Source: Ciona intestinalis (lineage: Eukaryota; Chordata; Ascidiacea; Phlebobranchia; Cionidae). From it: a DNA stretch of 64,000 nucleotides. The DNA is taken from the NCBI RefSeq assembly GCF_000224145.3, contig NC_020170.2, positions 3,240,646 to 3,304,645 of the forward strand, written 5' to 3'. Below the pieces are notes generated by a model. It worked only from the letters and a program-made list of their open reading frames with translations. It had not been told where the DNA came from and ran no database searches. A program made the translations under genes and the position numbers. Every line of letters begins with the position of its first letter. Within the stretch, counting starts at the first letter, position 1. Of the stretch, positions 23,120-34,179 are shown piece after piece.

Positions 23120-23544
23120 TTTGCATGCTTTCATTGCCAAACCTTGAAAGATTTGCTTTTAATTTAGTAATTTATACCTCAGGGGGTTTTCACTATAAGG
23201 TACTAATATAATAAAAAGATAAAATTTTGAAAATATATTCGAAATTTGGTCATTTGCACTTGGTGTTAATTTATAAGAAGGGGCTGCTTGTGCCAAAAAC
23301 AGAGTAGTAATACCCGATTTGTAACAAAAATAAAAACTTTATCAATAGTCAATTTTCTGTTAATACAAGTTCATATACATTTGTAGGATACAATATTTAT
23401 CCATTGATGTTCGAACAATACCAATTGTTATGCAATAATAAAATGTATAGGTAACATGTTAAAAACTATAGCAGTAGGGCAAGAACAGTATTATTTCGTG
23501 TTATTTACGTATATTCCTATTTAGTGTGGCCACAAATAGTCTAC
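23120..23544. other. Intergenic, nothing recognised
   Basis: AT-rich sequence between two MITEs; no ORF, RNA or repeat match seen. Confidence 0.4.
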
Positions 23545-23742
23545 CATAGTAGGGTGGGGGAATATGGGACATCTTTCGTTTACTTTTCTCTTTCCATTTG
23601 GTAGTAAACAAAGAACATTCAATGAATTTTAAAACCGTATCCTCACGACTTCCACAGACCGTTGTTAATTGTTTAAAACACGATCAGGCTATTCGGATAT
23701 TATGTATTAAAGATGTCCCACCTTCCCCCACCCTACTATATA
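23545..23742 (+). mobile_element. Cimi-like MITE
   Basis: Termini CATAGTAGGGTGGGGGAATA and CACCTTCCCCCACCCTACTA. It abuts the left arm of the inverted duplication. Confidence 0.85.
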
Positions 23743-23894
23743 ACGCATAAACGTATAGTTACACTTATTTATCTGCAGTCGTTCGAACTGGCCCACAGTA
23801 AAGACTCACATATGCAGCTGCATGTAAAGTTTTTCTCTTTTCCGTCGGGATATTTTTTCTCTCACTCCGACTGAATTCATATAAGAAGCTTGAG

Positions 23895-23975
23895 ATACCC
23901 TATATAAGGCGATAATTTTAAGCACGATATTATTCTGACTCTTCCACAAGCCATTGTAAGTACCTTGTGTGAGGT
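23895..23975 (+). promoter_or_regulatory. TATA box and 5'UTR exon of secreted peptide gene A
   Basis: CCCTATATAAGG at about 23898-23909 is conserved in both arms. It is followed by a transcribed leader ending CCACAAGCCATTG, a GTAAGTACC-like donor, and an acceptor TTCTTTAG that lies directly before the ATG at 24013. Confidence 0.6.
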
Positions 23976-24012
23976 TTTTGTATTATTTGTTAAGTTACGC
24001 GTTGTTCTTTAG

Positions 24013-24468
24013 ATGAATAAAGCACTACTTCTCTTGCTCGTCATCGGACTGTTTGTCCTTACCACCGATGCAATTCCTGTTGGTGTTCAACACCCCGCTG
24101 CCATTGCCCGTCGTCGTCGGGGCTCATGGAAATGGGACCAAGGTAATTGAAGTCTTTTGCATTTTGCAAACATACTACTGTGGGGTTAGATGGGACACCT
24201 TTAAGACATAGTATTGTAATATCCCGATCAGGTTTTAAACAATAAGCAACGATCTAGGGGAGTCGTGAGGATATGGTTTTATAATTCATGCCCAAAATAT
24301 TAAACGCCTAACCCGGCGTCATCTGGTTAAGATGCAATTGCTCCAACCAGAAGGCGTCGGAAATATTTTATAAAACCTATCGATAATATCGTAACATTCA
24401 TTCAATCCTACATTACAGTACAAGTTAAAGCCAGAAATTATCAAGACGATTTGCATATGCTATGGTAA
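24013..24468 (+). CDS. Small secreted basic peptide precursor, copy A
   Basis: Coding exons 24013-24142 and 24419-24468 (phase 1) give 59 residues. Residues 1-20 (MNKALLLLLVIGLFVLTTDA) are a textbook signal peptide. Then come IPVGVQHPAAIA, a tetra-arginine cluster (33-36) that could be a furin-type cleavage site, and a tail GSWKWDQ-VQVKARNYQDDLHMLW. A non-coding first exon and TATA box lie upstream, and AATAAA is about 50 bp downstream. The paralogue in the opposite arm shares the signal peptide, the arginine cluster, W-x-W-[DN]-Q and QVK. I do not recognise the family. A processed antimicrobial or signalling peptide is a reasonable inference but is not shown. Confidence 0.78.
24174..24288 (-). 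mobile_element. Cimi-like MITE, partial
   Basis: TACTGTGGGGTTAGATGGGA, then ACCTTTAAGACATAGTATTG, through GGATATGGTTTTATAATTC, where it stops. It lies in the coding intron of peptide gene A. Confidence 0.65.
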
Positions 24469-24652
24469 CAATTTGCATCTGCTATGGTAAAAAAATAACA
24501 ACGAAATACATTTTTTTTGAATAAATGCAAGAATATTATATTTTGTCATTTTGTGTTTAAAAGATCTGTTGGCGAACATAGAAATATAAAATGGTTAGAG
24601 TATTTGCATCTACTATGGTGAGGGTAGGTGTCCTTGGTCAAGACACCTTTAT

Positions 24653-24847
24653 ATATATGGGGTGGGAGAAGATGGGACACTTTTAGCACATAATATCCAA
24701 ATATCCTGACCGTGTTTTAAACAGTTAACAACGGTCTATGGAAGTCGTCAGGATACAGTTTTGTAATACTTTAAATGTTCTTTGTTTACTACCAAGTTGG
24801 ACGTATAGATTGAAAAGGTGTCCCATCTTCCCCCACCCTACTATATA
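24653..24847 (-). mobile_element. Cimi-like MITE in palindrome spacer
   Basis: Starts TATATGGGGTGGGAGAAGAT and ends CCCATCTTCCCCCACCCTAC, with reverse-orientation interior (TAGCACATAATATCC). Confidence 0.85.
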
Positions 24848-25070
24848 TTCATTCACCTGCGGCGGTGGTTCCATGGATAAACTCTTAGCGTTATTTGGGT
24901 TCAACTGCTGCACTACAGTGAGTTTCGTTTGATCGTATTGCATATATAGTAACGAAGATTAGAATAATTAAAACATCAAAAAAAGGGAAATAGTAGCAAA
25001 ACGACATTCGTTAAATACACTGATGCGATGCCTGTCTGTCCCAATCTGCTGTTATAGTCACCACAATATG

Positions 25071-25102
25071 ACTCAGTCGTGGTGGTTGGCTGGTATTGTA
25101 TC
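25071..25102 (+). pseudogene. Captured fragment of the protease last exon
   Basis: ACTCAGTCGTGGTGGTTGGC followed by TGGTATTGTATCTT repeats about 32 bp of the protease terminal exon (around 21978-22010, encoding TQSWWLAGIVS). It stops abruptly where the inverted copy of the long MITE begins. Confidence 0.8.
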
Positions 25103-25385
25103 TTTCATCGGCTTTACTATGATTTAGCGAGCATTCAAAATTAGCACCTTACTATTTCGCATTTTTTAACTGTTCAAAAAAAAACTATTTCTATTTTACA
25201 TATTTTTTTAATATTTATAACAACAGTAATCGGCTTTGACGCGCGTTATATAAAATCGTGATAATACTATCAAAAAATTCTGTAACATTATTTTTTGACT
25301 TTTATTAGTTAAAATGGAAGTCCGTACATAGAAAATTAAAAGTCTCGTCTGACCAAGTGTCCCATTTTCCCCATCCTACTATATA
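25103..25385. mobile_element. Inverted partial copy of the long MITE
   Basis: Reverse complement of about 22519-22800 (ACCTTACTATTTCGCATTTT, AAAATTAAAAGTCTCGTCTG), ending in CCCATTTTCCCCATCCTACT. Confidence 0.75.
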
Positions 25386-25487
25386 CACACAGAACGACAA
25401 AACATAATATTCTTGCATTTATTCAAGTAAAAATGTATCGCGTTGTTATTTAAAACAGCATATACAAATTTATAAGATGCAAAATGT

Positions 25488-26103
25488 CTATTCGAACAAA
25501 CGTGCTGTGAGTTCGTCTAGGTCATTGCTGAGTTTAACTTGTTCTGTAATGTAGAATTAAGTGAATGTTACTATATTTTCAATAGGTTTTATAAAAGATT
25601 CCGACGCCCCTTTTGGTTAGAGCGATCGCTTCTTAATAACCAGAAGGCGCCGGGTTAAGCGATTTGTGTGGTGCCGTTATTTTGGGTATATGGATATCAT
25701 TGATCAATAGTTCAATGCAACGGGTTGTTCAAACGGCTAACCATCTAGAATTGAAGAAAATGTCTCTGGAAGACGGGACACCTTCAGCACATAATTTCCA
25801 AATACCCTGATCGTGTTTTAAACAATTAACAACGGTCTATGGAAGTCGTAGGAATATCGGTTTCATATTTTTTGTTTTTTCTATGTTTACTACCAAATGG
25901 AACGAGAACATAAAATGAAATGGTGTCCCATATTTCCCCCACCCTACCATACACGCAAAAAATACAAAATATATTTTACCTTGGTTCCATTGCCAGCGGC
26001 TTCGACGGCGTGCAGTGAGTTTAGAAGGAGAATTAACTAAAAATGCATCGGTGGTAAGAACAAACAGTCCGATGACGAGCAAGAGAAGTAGTGCTTTATT
26101 CAT
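25488..26103 (-). CDS. Small secreted basic peptide precursor, copy B
   Basis: Coding exons 25980-26103 and 25488-25543 (phase 1) give 59 residues. The signal peptide (residues 1-20) is identical to copy A. The mature part has diverged: FLVNSPSKLTARRRSRWQWN then QEQVKLSNDLDELTARLFE. The arginine cluster is interrupted (RRRSR). The C-terminal tail is acidic and could be a helical pro-region. The TATA box (CCCTATATAAGG on the minus strand near 26210), the 5'UTR intron and AATAAA at about 25417 are conserved. Conservation of the signal peptide over a changed mature segment is a pattern known from secreted defence and signalling peptides; no function is proven. Confidence 0.78.
25762..25953 (-). 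mobile_element. Cimi-like MITE in intron of peptide gene B
   Basis: Left end worn (TCTCTGGAAGACGGGACACC), right end ATATTTCCCCCACCCTACCA. It sits at nearly the same intron position as the partial copy in the other arm. Confidence 0.75.
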
Positions 26104-26403
26104 CTAAAGAACAACGCGTTACTAACAAATAATACAAAAACCTCACACAAGGTACTTACAGTGGCTTGTGGAAGAGTCAGAATAATATCGTGCTTAAATT
26201 ATTGCCTTATATAGGGTATCTCAAGCTTCTTATGAACTCAGTTAAACTTAGAAAAAAGGGTGTACGCATAAAGACTTGTTTCATAGAACTATACCTATCC
26301 TGACGGAAAAGCTGTACAAACAGCTGCATATGTGAGTCTTTGGTTTAGGCCAGCAGGTGGGACGACTACAGATAAATAAGTGTAACTACGTTTATGCGTT
26401 ATA

Positions 26404-27214
26404 TCGTCTATTATAATTTAAGCATTACGTTATAAAAGAAGCTTATCTTTTTTACACTTACAAAAACCTCACTAAGTGTTTTTGCGGTACCTGTTTCACC
26501 TGGTGCAAACAGAAGCCTAAAACTTAAATTGTAAGGTTTCATCGTCGGAAAGTGGATACTTGCGTATAATAGAATTTCTAAAAACAATACAAGGTTTTAT
26601 GACCGACAAAGTTGACACGGTCAAAGAGCGCAATAAACTTAAAGAGAATCGTAGGATCGTTTTAACTCAGTGGCATTAATGGGATGCAGTTTTTGATTGA
26701 ATTAATGAGTGCTGTCACATATTCTTCGTGGTGTAATATTGTGTATGTACTTTCTGTGAACACACTGGTTTAAAGCAATGTTTTGCCCAAAGATACACAA
26801 CGCCTAAAACCGTGACAGCATTGAGCTGTATAAGTTTCGTATCCTTGAGAGAGAGAATTTGTGTAGGCTGAAACAGTAAATAGAACAAATGTGAGATTTT
26901 TAATGCTTTCGTTTATGTACCATTAACAATACTGTAAAGCTACAGCACATATTTACAGCGCAGTATATGCTCAGCAGCACAGGACGCTGTATATACATAA
27001 CGTAAAAGCTGTATACATAACACTTTAATGCATGGAAAATGATTGTTTATGGTTTCTGTTTCAAAGTAAGTTGCTGCGTTGAACGGAAATTGCCAGCAGA
27101 CGGTATAAGGAGAAATATTATTTCTTTGATTACATTTCAGTTGAAACATCTGCTCCGAATGAGAACGTATCTCTTATGCTGAAACTTGCATGCTCTATAA
27201 GTTGTAATTAATAA
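26404..27214. other. Intergenic, worn repeat traces only
   Basis: AACTCAGTGGCATTAATGGG and TTTTGCCCAAAGATACACAA near 26660-26810 resemble scrambled SINE pieces. Nothing else is seen. Confidence 0.35.
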
Positions 27215-27410
27215 AGTAGGTTGGGGGAAGATGGGACATATTTAGCACATAACATCTAAATATCCTGATCGTGTTTTAAACAATTACTAACGGTCAATGG
27301 GAGTCATGGGCATATAGTTTTATAACTTCTTTAATGTTCTTTGTTTACTACTAAACAGGCCAAGAAAATAGAGATTAAAGGTGTTCCGTCTTTCCCCACC
27401 CTACTGTATA
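27215..27410 (-). mobile_element. Cimi-like MITE
   Basis: Starts AAGTAGGTTGGGGGAAGATG and ends CCGTCTTTCCCCACCCTACT; reverse-orientation interior. Confidence 0.85.
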
Positions 27411-27488
27411 AATGGGTGATTTAATTTACTATCACTGATAGTTAGAGTAAAACTCATCAGATCTTCTGAAAATGGCGATGAAAGTCAG

Positions 27489-27805
27489 GCGCCATGGCAC
27501 AGTTAGTTGGCGCGCTTGCCTCTAACACAGGAGTTATTGGTTCTAGACTCGTCGCCTAATTGCTACCAATGTGGGCGGATGTGTTGTTTTGCAAGACACT
27601 CATCTGCAATTGCTCCAATCCAGAAAAAAATGCTTCAACTCAGTGGTCACTAATAGGTTTGCCAAATTATCCCTACATAAAAAAGCCCCAAAAGTAATAA
27701 TTACCCACAAAGTGACATACTTGGTATCTCGTAAACTGCCACAAGGTAAACACCCGTGTTATAACGACTGTGGTTTTCCGGTCACGCGAGGATAAAAGTT
27801 ACATT
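27489..27805 (+). mobile_element. tRNA-headed SINE, near full length
   Basis: The head GGCGCCATGGCACAGTTAGT then GGCGCGCTTGCCTCTAACAC carries a tRNA-like A-box region; the B-box region has drifted. The body has GCTACCAATGTGGGCGGAT and CAGTGGTCACTAATAGGTTT, and the tail CACCCGTGTTATAACGACTG followed by CACGCGAGGATAAAAGTTAC. Confidence 0.8.
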
Positions 27806-27810
27806 TATAG

Positions 27811-27854
27811 CAGAGTCCGTATATAAACATGTTTATATTTATATACGGACTCTG
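27811..27854. repeat. Perfect 17-bp inverted repeat (hairpin)
   Basis: CAGAGTCCGTATATAAA (27811-27827) and TTTATATACGGACTCTG (27838-27854) pair perfectly across a 10-nt loop, directly after the SINE tail. Confidence 0.85.
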
Positions 27855-28598
27855 ATGCGCATGGTAGGCCTATAGTGTGTGATGCTCGTTAAACTTCAAA
27901 AAATTGTATATATAACTTTAAAACATTGGGTAGGCTAATTGTTATTTAAATGCTAGTTTGGAATATAGCGCGATCGTGCTATTAAACCGTCATGTTTTTT
28001 ACAGAAAATATTCGTTTGGTTTTAATTTCTTTGAACAAAATACTGTTTAAAGCGACTTAAAGAACAACTTTTAAAAAAAAGGGGGATAGAATCATATTTC
28101 CAAGTGTTACATGACACTCTTTTACATATGGAAAGAAATTTTTAATGCCTACGAACACAGTTCGCATTTTAACATGGTACGTAAATAAATACGTGCACAT
28201 TGGTATTTTGGGATTGAGTTAAGTTGAGAGATAGCAGAGAAAAAAGGCAACAAGCATGCTGATTCTCTTTTATTTCTATGGCTGATTGCTGACGATGCTT
28301 TCATTCACATCGCATAAAGAAAGCCTTTCGCAATTTCCATTCAGAATCTTTTGTTGTTGTTGTGGCGGTCAATAACATTTTAGTTCAGTCGTAACTTACT
28401 GACTTGCCCTCAGACGAAAGTAGTAAGCACCAGCTGTATTCAAATGATAAATAACATTACAAGAACAGAAACAATTTTTTTTTACAATAATCTTGTAAAT
28501 GTTGTATATTCTTATTCATTTTTTATAGTTTAATGTGCTTTACAGATATATTAAACCAGAAAAGTGAGAATTCTGCAGGCTGCTAACAAGCCACAACA
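27855..28598. other. Upstream region of TLCD4-like gene 1
   Basis: No repeats or ORFs recognised. An acceptor-like TTCTGCAG at 28578-28579 lies 20 bp before the start codon. Confidence 0.4.
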
Positions 28599-31500
28599 TG
28601 AATAACATTGTAACTGTTGTTGGAAGTTTTTTGTTTTTCTTATTTTTTGATAAAAAATTAAGCCCTTCTTTTTCATCTATTTCTTTTCCAAAATACCGGA
28701 AATTGACTCTGGATCAGAAAAATATCTGGAATGCCAGGTAAAGTCTAATGCTTAATCTATATACAGGCTAGTCACCCACTATGTCCCTAGCCTCTATAAT
28801 GTAGTTTATTTTATAGCCATTCGTTTTTTATGTTGTTTTGTGGAGATTGTGGACTAATAGACTATAATACTTTAATTTAAAGTCATTTAACGTTTGTTAT
28901 GATTTGATGCATTATGTTTGTCTTTAATAGGCAGATGCAATGGTGTCGATTTTTATACAGCGACAAGCCTTTTCTAATATTTTTTGTATGTATGTAATTG
29001 TATGTATGTAGTTAGTAACCCGTGTATTTTTCTCTTTCCACTGGCCCAATGTAGCCAATATAATATCCTGTCTTTTCGCTTAAAATAATTAAAATCTTCG
29101 GTATCGTAATCCAAGTGACAAATAAAAAGTCATTAGTTATTAAGTTATAATAAATAAACCTCCTCTTTGTTAGAAATTCTTCTTCTCTTCACGCCACTGT
29201 GGTTACATTAACATGTATGTATGTTATTTTGTTTGATGAGAAAGTTAAAAAGAACCATGTATGGTAAGTGAAATGTGAATCGGGAATATGTTGTTCTCTT
29301 GTTTATTTCTTTGTCTGTCACCAGCGGAGTAGGATACCTGAGTACTTAATTTTGTACAAATTTTTTGGGTTGAATAATTTAACAACCTACAAGCTGTATC
29401 AAGGTAAATTTGCAGCTTGTAAAAATAAAACCTGGTAATTTGCGGGTCGAAAATTTGCTTTGCACTAATTTTTAATGATTACTAGTGAAGACTGATGAAG
29501 TATATAATATGTTACACACTAATGAAGTGTATATATGTTAAAAAATCTTTAAAAACTGTCATATTCTGCGGTTTGTTTAATTTACAATTGTTTTTCAGGG
29601 GGTTTTCAAAAGTATCGGAAACAAATATAGCTGTTGCAGTAGGATATTTATTATCAGGTATATATAAAGAATTATGTCTGTAATTAAATTAGAATGTGTT
29701 TTACATACTCTTCAAATCTTTTTAGATCTTTATTTATTGGCAACAACGCTAACGAGAGACAGCGACACATTTGGTTTTGTCGTACACCATCTTAGTGCAA
29801 TTTACGCTTATCAGTTCGCTTTGGTAAGTTTAGTCTTTGTCTGTGTTGTGAATTTGTAATGCATTAGCATAATATATCGCTATGGGTTCCTGGGGTAGCA
29901 TGTCACCCAGCTTTTGAAGCAGGAAGGTCATCATATGTTTTGACACTCCAGTTTAACACCTAACAAAGCTTTTTCCTTGGTGTTATGCATCACTTTAAAC
30001 AAGCATCCGAAGTTACTGCATTTGTATTTTTCATATTAATTAATAAAAATCCCTATGTTTAACAATTATAATTGTAACTGTATTTTAAGAATGTTACCCC
30101 AAATTTAAAAAAAAAAAAAACAAAGACAGTTGTGATAAAACTGTCGGACATTATTCATTAAGTCTACATACAGTTGCTATTTTTACCTTAGTGGGCAATC
30201 AAATTTACCTGTACTACATATCATCGTGTTTATTTTATTGTTTGAGTAGCTTGTTTACAACATGCCTAAGCGTTAATTGCAGCTTAGAGGCAACAAATGT
30301 AGACTTTGGCCGGGAACTTTTGTTTGTGGGACCTTTGTACCTGATATTAAACCTCTTTGTGTGATTTATAACCATGCAAACATTTTCAGAGATACGGAAT
30401 ATTAATTTATTTCGCAAATTTGAGGCTCCTAGCCGAAATGTCAACACCATTTGTTAACATAAGGTAAGACAAATATTGTTGTTTATCTGTCATTATACTT
30501 ATAGGAATAGTACATACTTGATTATGTGAATGAATGTAAATTATAACAGGGGTGTGCACCTCGTGGCAGCTTACGAGTTACCATGTATGTTACTTTGTGG
30601 GTGATTGCTATGTATTAACTATTTATGTAGATGTAGGTGTTTATACACACAGTGCTGAACTTTTATAAATGCAGAGGTCGCAGTGATAATTGGAGATCAA
30701 TTCGGTTAAATAATTTTACCTCATTGGTTGTAATTGTAGTAATTAATGATTGCTAATTAATGCAGTATAAATATTTCCAAAGTTGGCTGCTACCCCTTGG
30801 GTATGGTGGCTATGTATTAATGTGACCATGTGTATATATTATAATGAATATGCATATGCAACTGGAATTTTAAATGAAAAAAACTTATCATAATATGCCA
30901 CGCAACTAATCTTATGCCAACTTATATTTTAAAGTTCCGTATATATAGTAGAGTGGGGAAGATGGGACACATTTTCATACTATTTTCTCGTCCCATTTGG
31001 TAGCAAATAAAGAACAAATAAAGAATGATTAAACCGCACTCTCAGACTCCAGTATACCGTTGTTAATTGTTTAAAACACAATCCGAATATTTAGATATCA
31101 TGTGCTAAAGGTGTCCCGTCTTTCCCCCATCCTATTATATATGTCGTTTTTGGTTTTATTTAAATCTGTTTTTATAATCAATCCAATGCATGGCTGCCAC
31201 TTATTGTGTTATGTAAGTCAAGTATATATATGAAGCACTTAACCAAAATGCTTTGTGTTTTCCATTTTGTATGCTATAATTTACAAATCAAACATTGTGT
31301 TAAAAAAATGAATGTAACTTATGTGCCAACTAAATAGTAATAACTACATTGTGTGGTTGTAATTGTTAACTATGACTTCACTAATTAAATACATATATAA
31401 TTATTATATATATTATGTATAAGCATTAAATATTTCTATAAAATACCATGGCACGTTTACACTGATATTATTTTAAACATATGTATAAATCAATAAATGT

Positions 31501-32566
31501 AACCTATTTATCCCTACATGACAGGAAGCGACTGTCGTGACAAATTGGGCGTTTTATTACATATACCGAGTGCTTGCTTATGATTTTAAAAATTACCACA
31601 TATTTAAAGTTGTGGCTTGTGGGTTCTTATTTTAGCCAAAAATTCTTATGTTATTAAAAGTATTTTTCAAAACCGTAATTTAAAAAACATAAGTTTAAAC
31701 TTTGTTTTAATCACTAGGTGGGCGTTATCAATATTTGACAACAAAGATAGTAAATGGTATTTTTACAATGGGCTCACGATGACGTTTTGTTTCTTTATAT
31801 CGCGAATATTACTCATGCCATATTTTTATTATCTGGTTTACGAAGTGGTTTTCTTGGAAGAATATAAAAGGTAAAAGTCTGAGAGATAAAATATTTAATT
31901 AAAGTTTTAAAGAACTTTTTTACAAAAAAAACATGGCGTTAATGCAGCAATAAGTAGCAATTGCAGCATAGGTTAGTTAAACACCACTTTTGAACATTTT
32001 TGAATGTAATAAGTATCACTGTAGAGTAGACTGTAGTGTGTACTACTACTGGTTATATTTTAATTCAATAATGTAATAAATAGGGTCAATTTCGACAAAT
32101 ATTTTTTACCCATAGCATGTTATTAACAACTTTTAATTTTTCCCAATTCCGTTCATTTTTATCGTTCAACTAATCTGATATTCGCTATTGTGTTTAAAGA
32201 TATAGTAGGATGTGGTAAAGTACTGGATAAGACGCGTTTTTACTATCCTTTCTTTGCTAATTGTTTAAAACAAGTTTGTGGTTTAGGTCCTAACTTATCA
32301 TCTTACTCCATAGTACTTATTACTATAAATAAATATTGATATATTTCCACAGTGTAAGTTTCCTCATCCACGTGTCTTGGATCAGTGTGTGTATTGTTCT
32401 TGATACAATGAACATATTCTGGTTTGGAAAAATGCTAAAAGGAATTACCAAGCACATAAGGAAAATACAGAAGGTTCAGAAAACTTCCAACGGCGTCGCC
32501 CCAATGTTAATACATGGTGTGGAGACAATCCCATGCAATGGTAGCACTGTGATCAAAGAGGACTGA
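28599..32566 (+). CDS. TLCD4: TLC-domain membrane protein, TLCD4 (TMEM56)-like, copy 1
   Basis: Seven exons: about 28599-28737, 29174-29263, 29599-29657, 29726-29823, 30390-30463, 31718-31870, 32353-32566, with phases 2,2,1,0,2,2. The product is about 275 residues with 6-7 hydrophobic spans. Matches to vertebrate TLCD4 run throughout: LSPSFSSISFPKYRKLTL, IWNARNSSLHATVV, AVAVGYLLSDLYLL, the TLC histidine pair (FVVHHLSAIYAYQF), LLAEMSTPFVNIRW (human LLAELSSPFVNQRW) and VCIVLDTMNIFWFGKMLKG (human SCVVLDVMNVMWMIKISKG). The TLC domain also occurs in TRAM, ceramide synthases and CLN8; the biochemical role of TLCD4 is poorly known. The exact frame near the start codon should be rechecked, because exon 1 appears one base short of the phase the rest requires. 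The 3'UTR seems long, with AATAAA near 33252. Confidence 0.88.
29062..29131 (+). repeat. Copy of the ~65-bp interspersed repeat
   Basis: TATCCTGTCTTTTCGCTTAA...GTGACAAATAAAAAGTC resembles the segments at 15061, 16346 and 17457. Confidence 0.5.
30525..30675 (-). mobile_element. SINE fragment, antisense
   Basis: GAATGAATGTAAATTATAAC, CACCTCGTGGCAGCTTACGA and TTGTGGGTGATTGC follow the reversed SINE tail. Confidence 0.6.
30944..31140 (+). mobile_element. Cimi-like MITE in TLCD4-1 intron
   Basis: Termini ATATATAGTAGAGTGGGGAA and CCGTCTTTCCCCCATCCTAT. Confidence 0.85.
31490..31620 (-). mobile_element. SINE fragment, antisense
   Basis: ATAAATGTAACCTATTTATC, GCGACTGTCGTGACAAATT and TGTGGCTTGTGGG match the reversed SINE tail. 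Confidence 0.55.
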
Positions 32567-34179
32567 AAAGTTTAAAGATTTTAACTTGCCATTCTGCTTT
32601 CTGTTGTATATCTAATTCAGCTACTTAATTTGTGTCAAACAAAATATGACAAATTTGGTGGATGCTGCTTTCAACAGAGGTATTGATTGATAAAACTGCG
32701 CTATAGTTTGCTAGAATGCAGTATTCACACTGGACAGTTTTACATTAAGCTTGTAGAAACTTTAGTGGCAATTGTTTTAAAGTATATTGTAGTGTCCAAT
32801 GTTTCCACTGGTGTATTGGAATTAGTTAAATCCACTGACGTTATGAATTACGGTACATTGGTTATGAAAATCAAGGCTGTTGTGAATATACTGTAAAGTA
32901 ATATCATATAAATTCTGTATCTACATACTCTTAGTTCATGTACTGCCTCTGGTGCAAATGCGAATTCTTCATAGTGAGTATTTTTACTTCTCTCGCATTT
33001 GGGACTGTGAGATACACTTTTAACATGAAGCAAGACCTTTGAGTGTATTAAAACAGCATATGGAGTATTTTAATCTTATCTCAAATGCACATGCTTGTAG
33101 AAGAAAATTTAACATTTACTTCTTCAAACTTTGTGCTTAGCAATACTGGCTAATGTTCGCATATTCTGCCATGTTGTCAAATTGTTATCATTTGGGTTGT
33201 GAAGTATTGCCAACAGTTACTATCAATGTGCAATGGCTATTTTTTATTCAAAATAAAGTAAATAGCAGAGTTGCAAATAAAATATTGTAGCTTTTTAATT
33301 TCAACTTTCTGTGACTGTTTTGCTGGTTTTTCATGATTTTTTTGTAATTACACTACGTTTTACTTGTTATCTGTTGATTGTTCTCCCCCATTGTCAAAGG
33401 GATATCTAAAATTGCCATGAATTTGTTTTTTTGGTGCAAATGTAGCGATTTAAGTGAGTCTTTAAAAATGTTGTTTTGTTTGGCTTGTTACCTGGAAACT
33501 TGTGGTGGTTTGTTGTTTTTAAGTTTGTTTCTGTTATAATCAGTGTTACATCGACAATGCTGTACAGATCTGCTCTGTAAAACGTGCATTCCGGCCAATA
33601 AATATTCATGACTTTAAATAATTGGGTTTTATAGAAAATATGAACTTGCGACATTGGGTTTATTGTTATGCCTTTATTGTATGGTGGTAACTTAGGTATT
33701 AAAACAACTTGGATGCAACATCCTGTAGGGTTTTTATGAACTTGTTGTTGAGAATTCTTGAGAGGTCAGTCAAAATTGCTGTTTTATAAAAGGGTGTCGT
33801 TGTATGGCTGTTCTGATGAAAACGTTGTAATGCTGCTCCAACAATATGGTAATACCTCTGTTAATGTGTTTTAGATTTATAAAGAAAAATTACCAGTTAG
33901 GAACGAATCGACAGTTAAATTAATATATCCATTGTGGGCTTTATGTGGGATCCCCAGCATGAAATAAAGACATTGGCTGGCAGAATATTGTCCAATTTTT
34001 AGTGTCCGCTTAGTGGCGGTAGAGTACTGTTTTGGAACTTCGTGTTTTGTTCAGTTAGTGAAATATGCACAACGTGTTTCTGTTTCATCTAACCTTTTAG
34101 TTTAAAATTATTTCCCCCACTTCTAACTATCACACGTTACATTTTAGGAAAGTAGGTTAATCGTAAAATAGTTTTTAAA
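32567..34179. other. 3'UTR of TLCD4-1 and intergenic sequence
   Basis: Possible poly(A) hexamers near 33252 and 33596. No gene is supported. ATTTTAG at 34142-34147 is an acceptor-like site 33 bp before the TRAPPC5 ATG. Confidence 0.45.

Larger units (their letters stand above)
23748..24545. repeat. Inverted duplication, left arm
   Basis: From ATAACGCATAAACGTATAGT through the peptide gene to TTGAATAAATGCAAGAATAT, this arm matches the reverse complement of 25395-26403 in order. The match covers promoter, 5'UTR intron, coding exons, introns and poly(A) region. Inside the coding intron both arms share a block at 24305-24370 (partner 25592-25662) with a tRNA-like A-box (TGGTTAGAGCG in the other arm). 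Confidence 0.85.
25395..26403. repeat. Inverted duplication, right arm
   Basis: Reverse-complement partner of 23748-24545. It is longer because of a full MITE in the coding intron and smaller indels. It ends at GTTTATGCGTTATAT, matching the left arm start. Confidence 0.85.

Noticed and set aside
24850-24920. tRNA-like segment (GGGTTCAACTGCTGC with pairing ends)
   Set aside because: Too short (about 53 nt), no convincing A box or anticodon arm; not a tRNA gene.
27571-27795. 74-codon plus-strand frame
   Set aside because: It is contained within the SINE copy and reflects repeat sequence, not a gene.
32199-32320. MITE-like start GATATAGTAGGATGTGGTAA
   Set aside because: Only the first bases and a TTGTTTAAAACA-like stretch resemble the family; no right terminus, so too weak to call.
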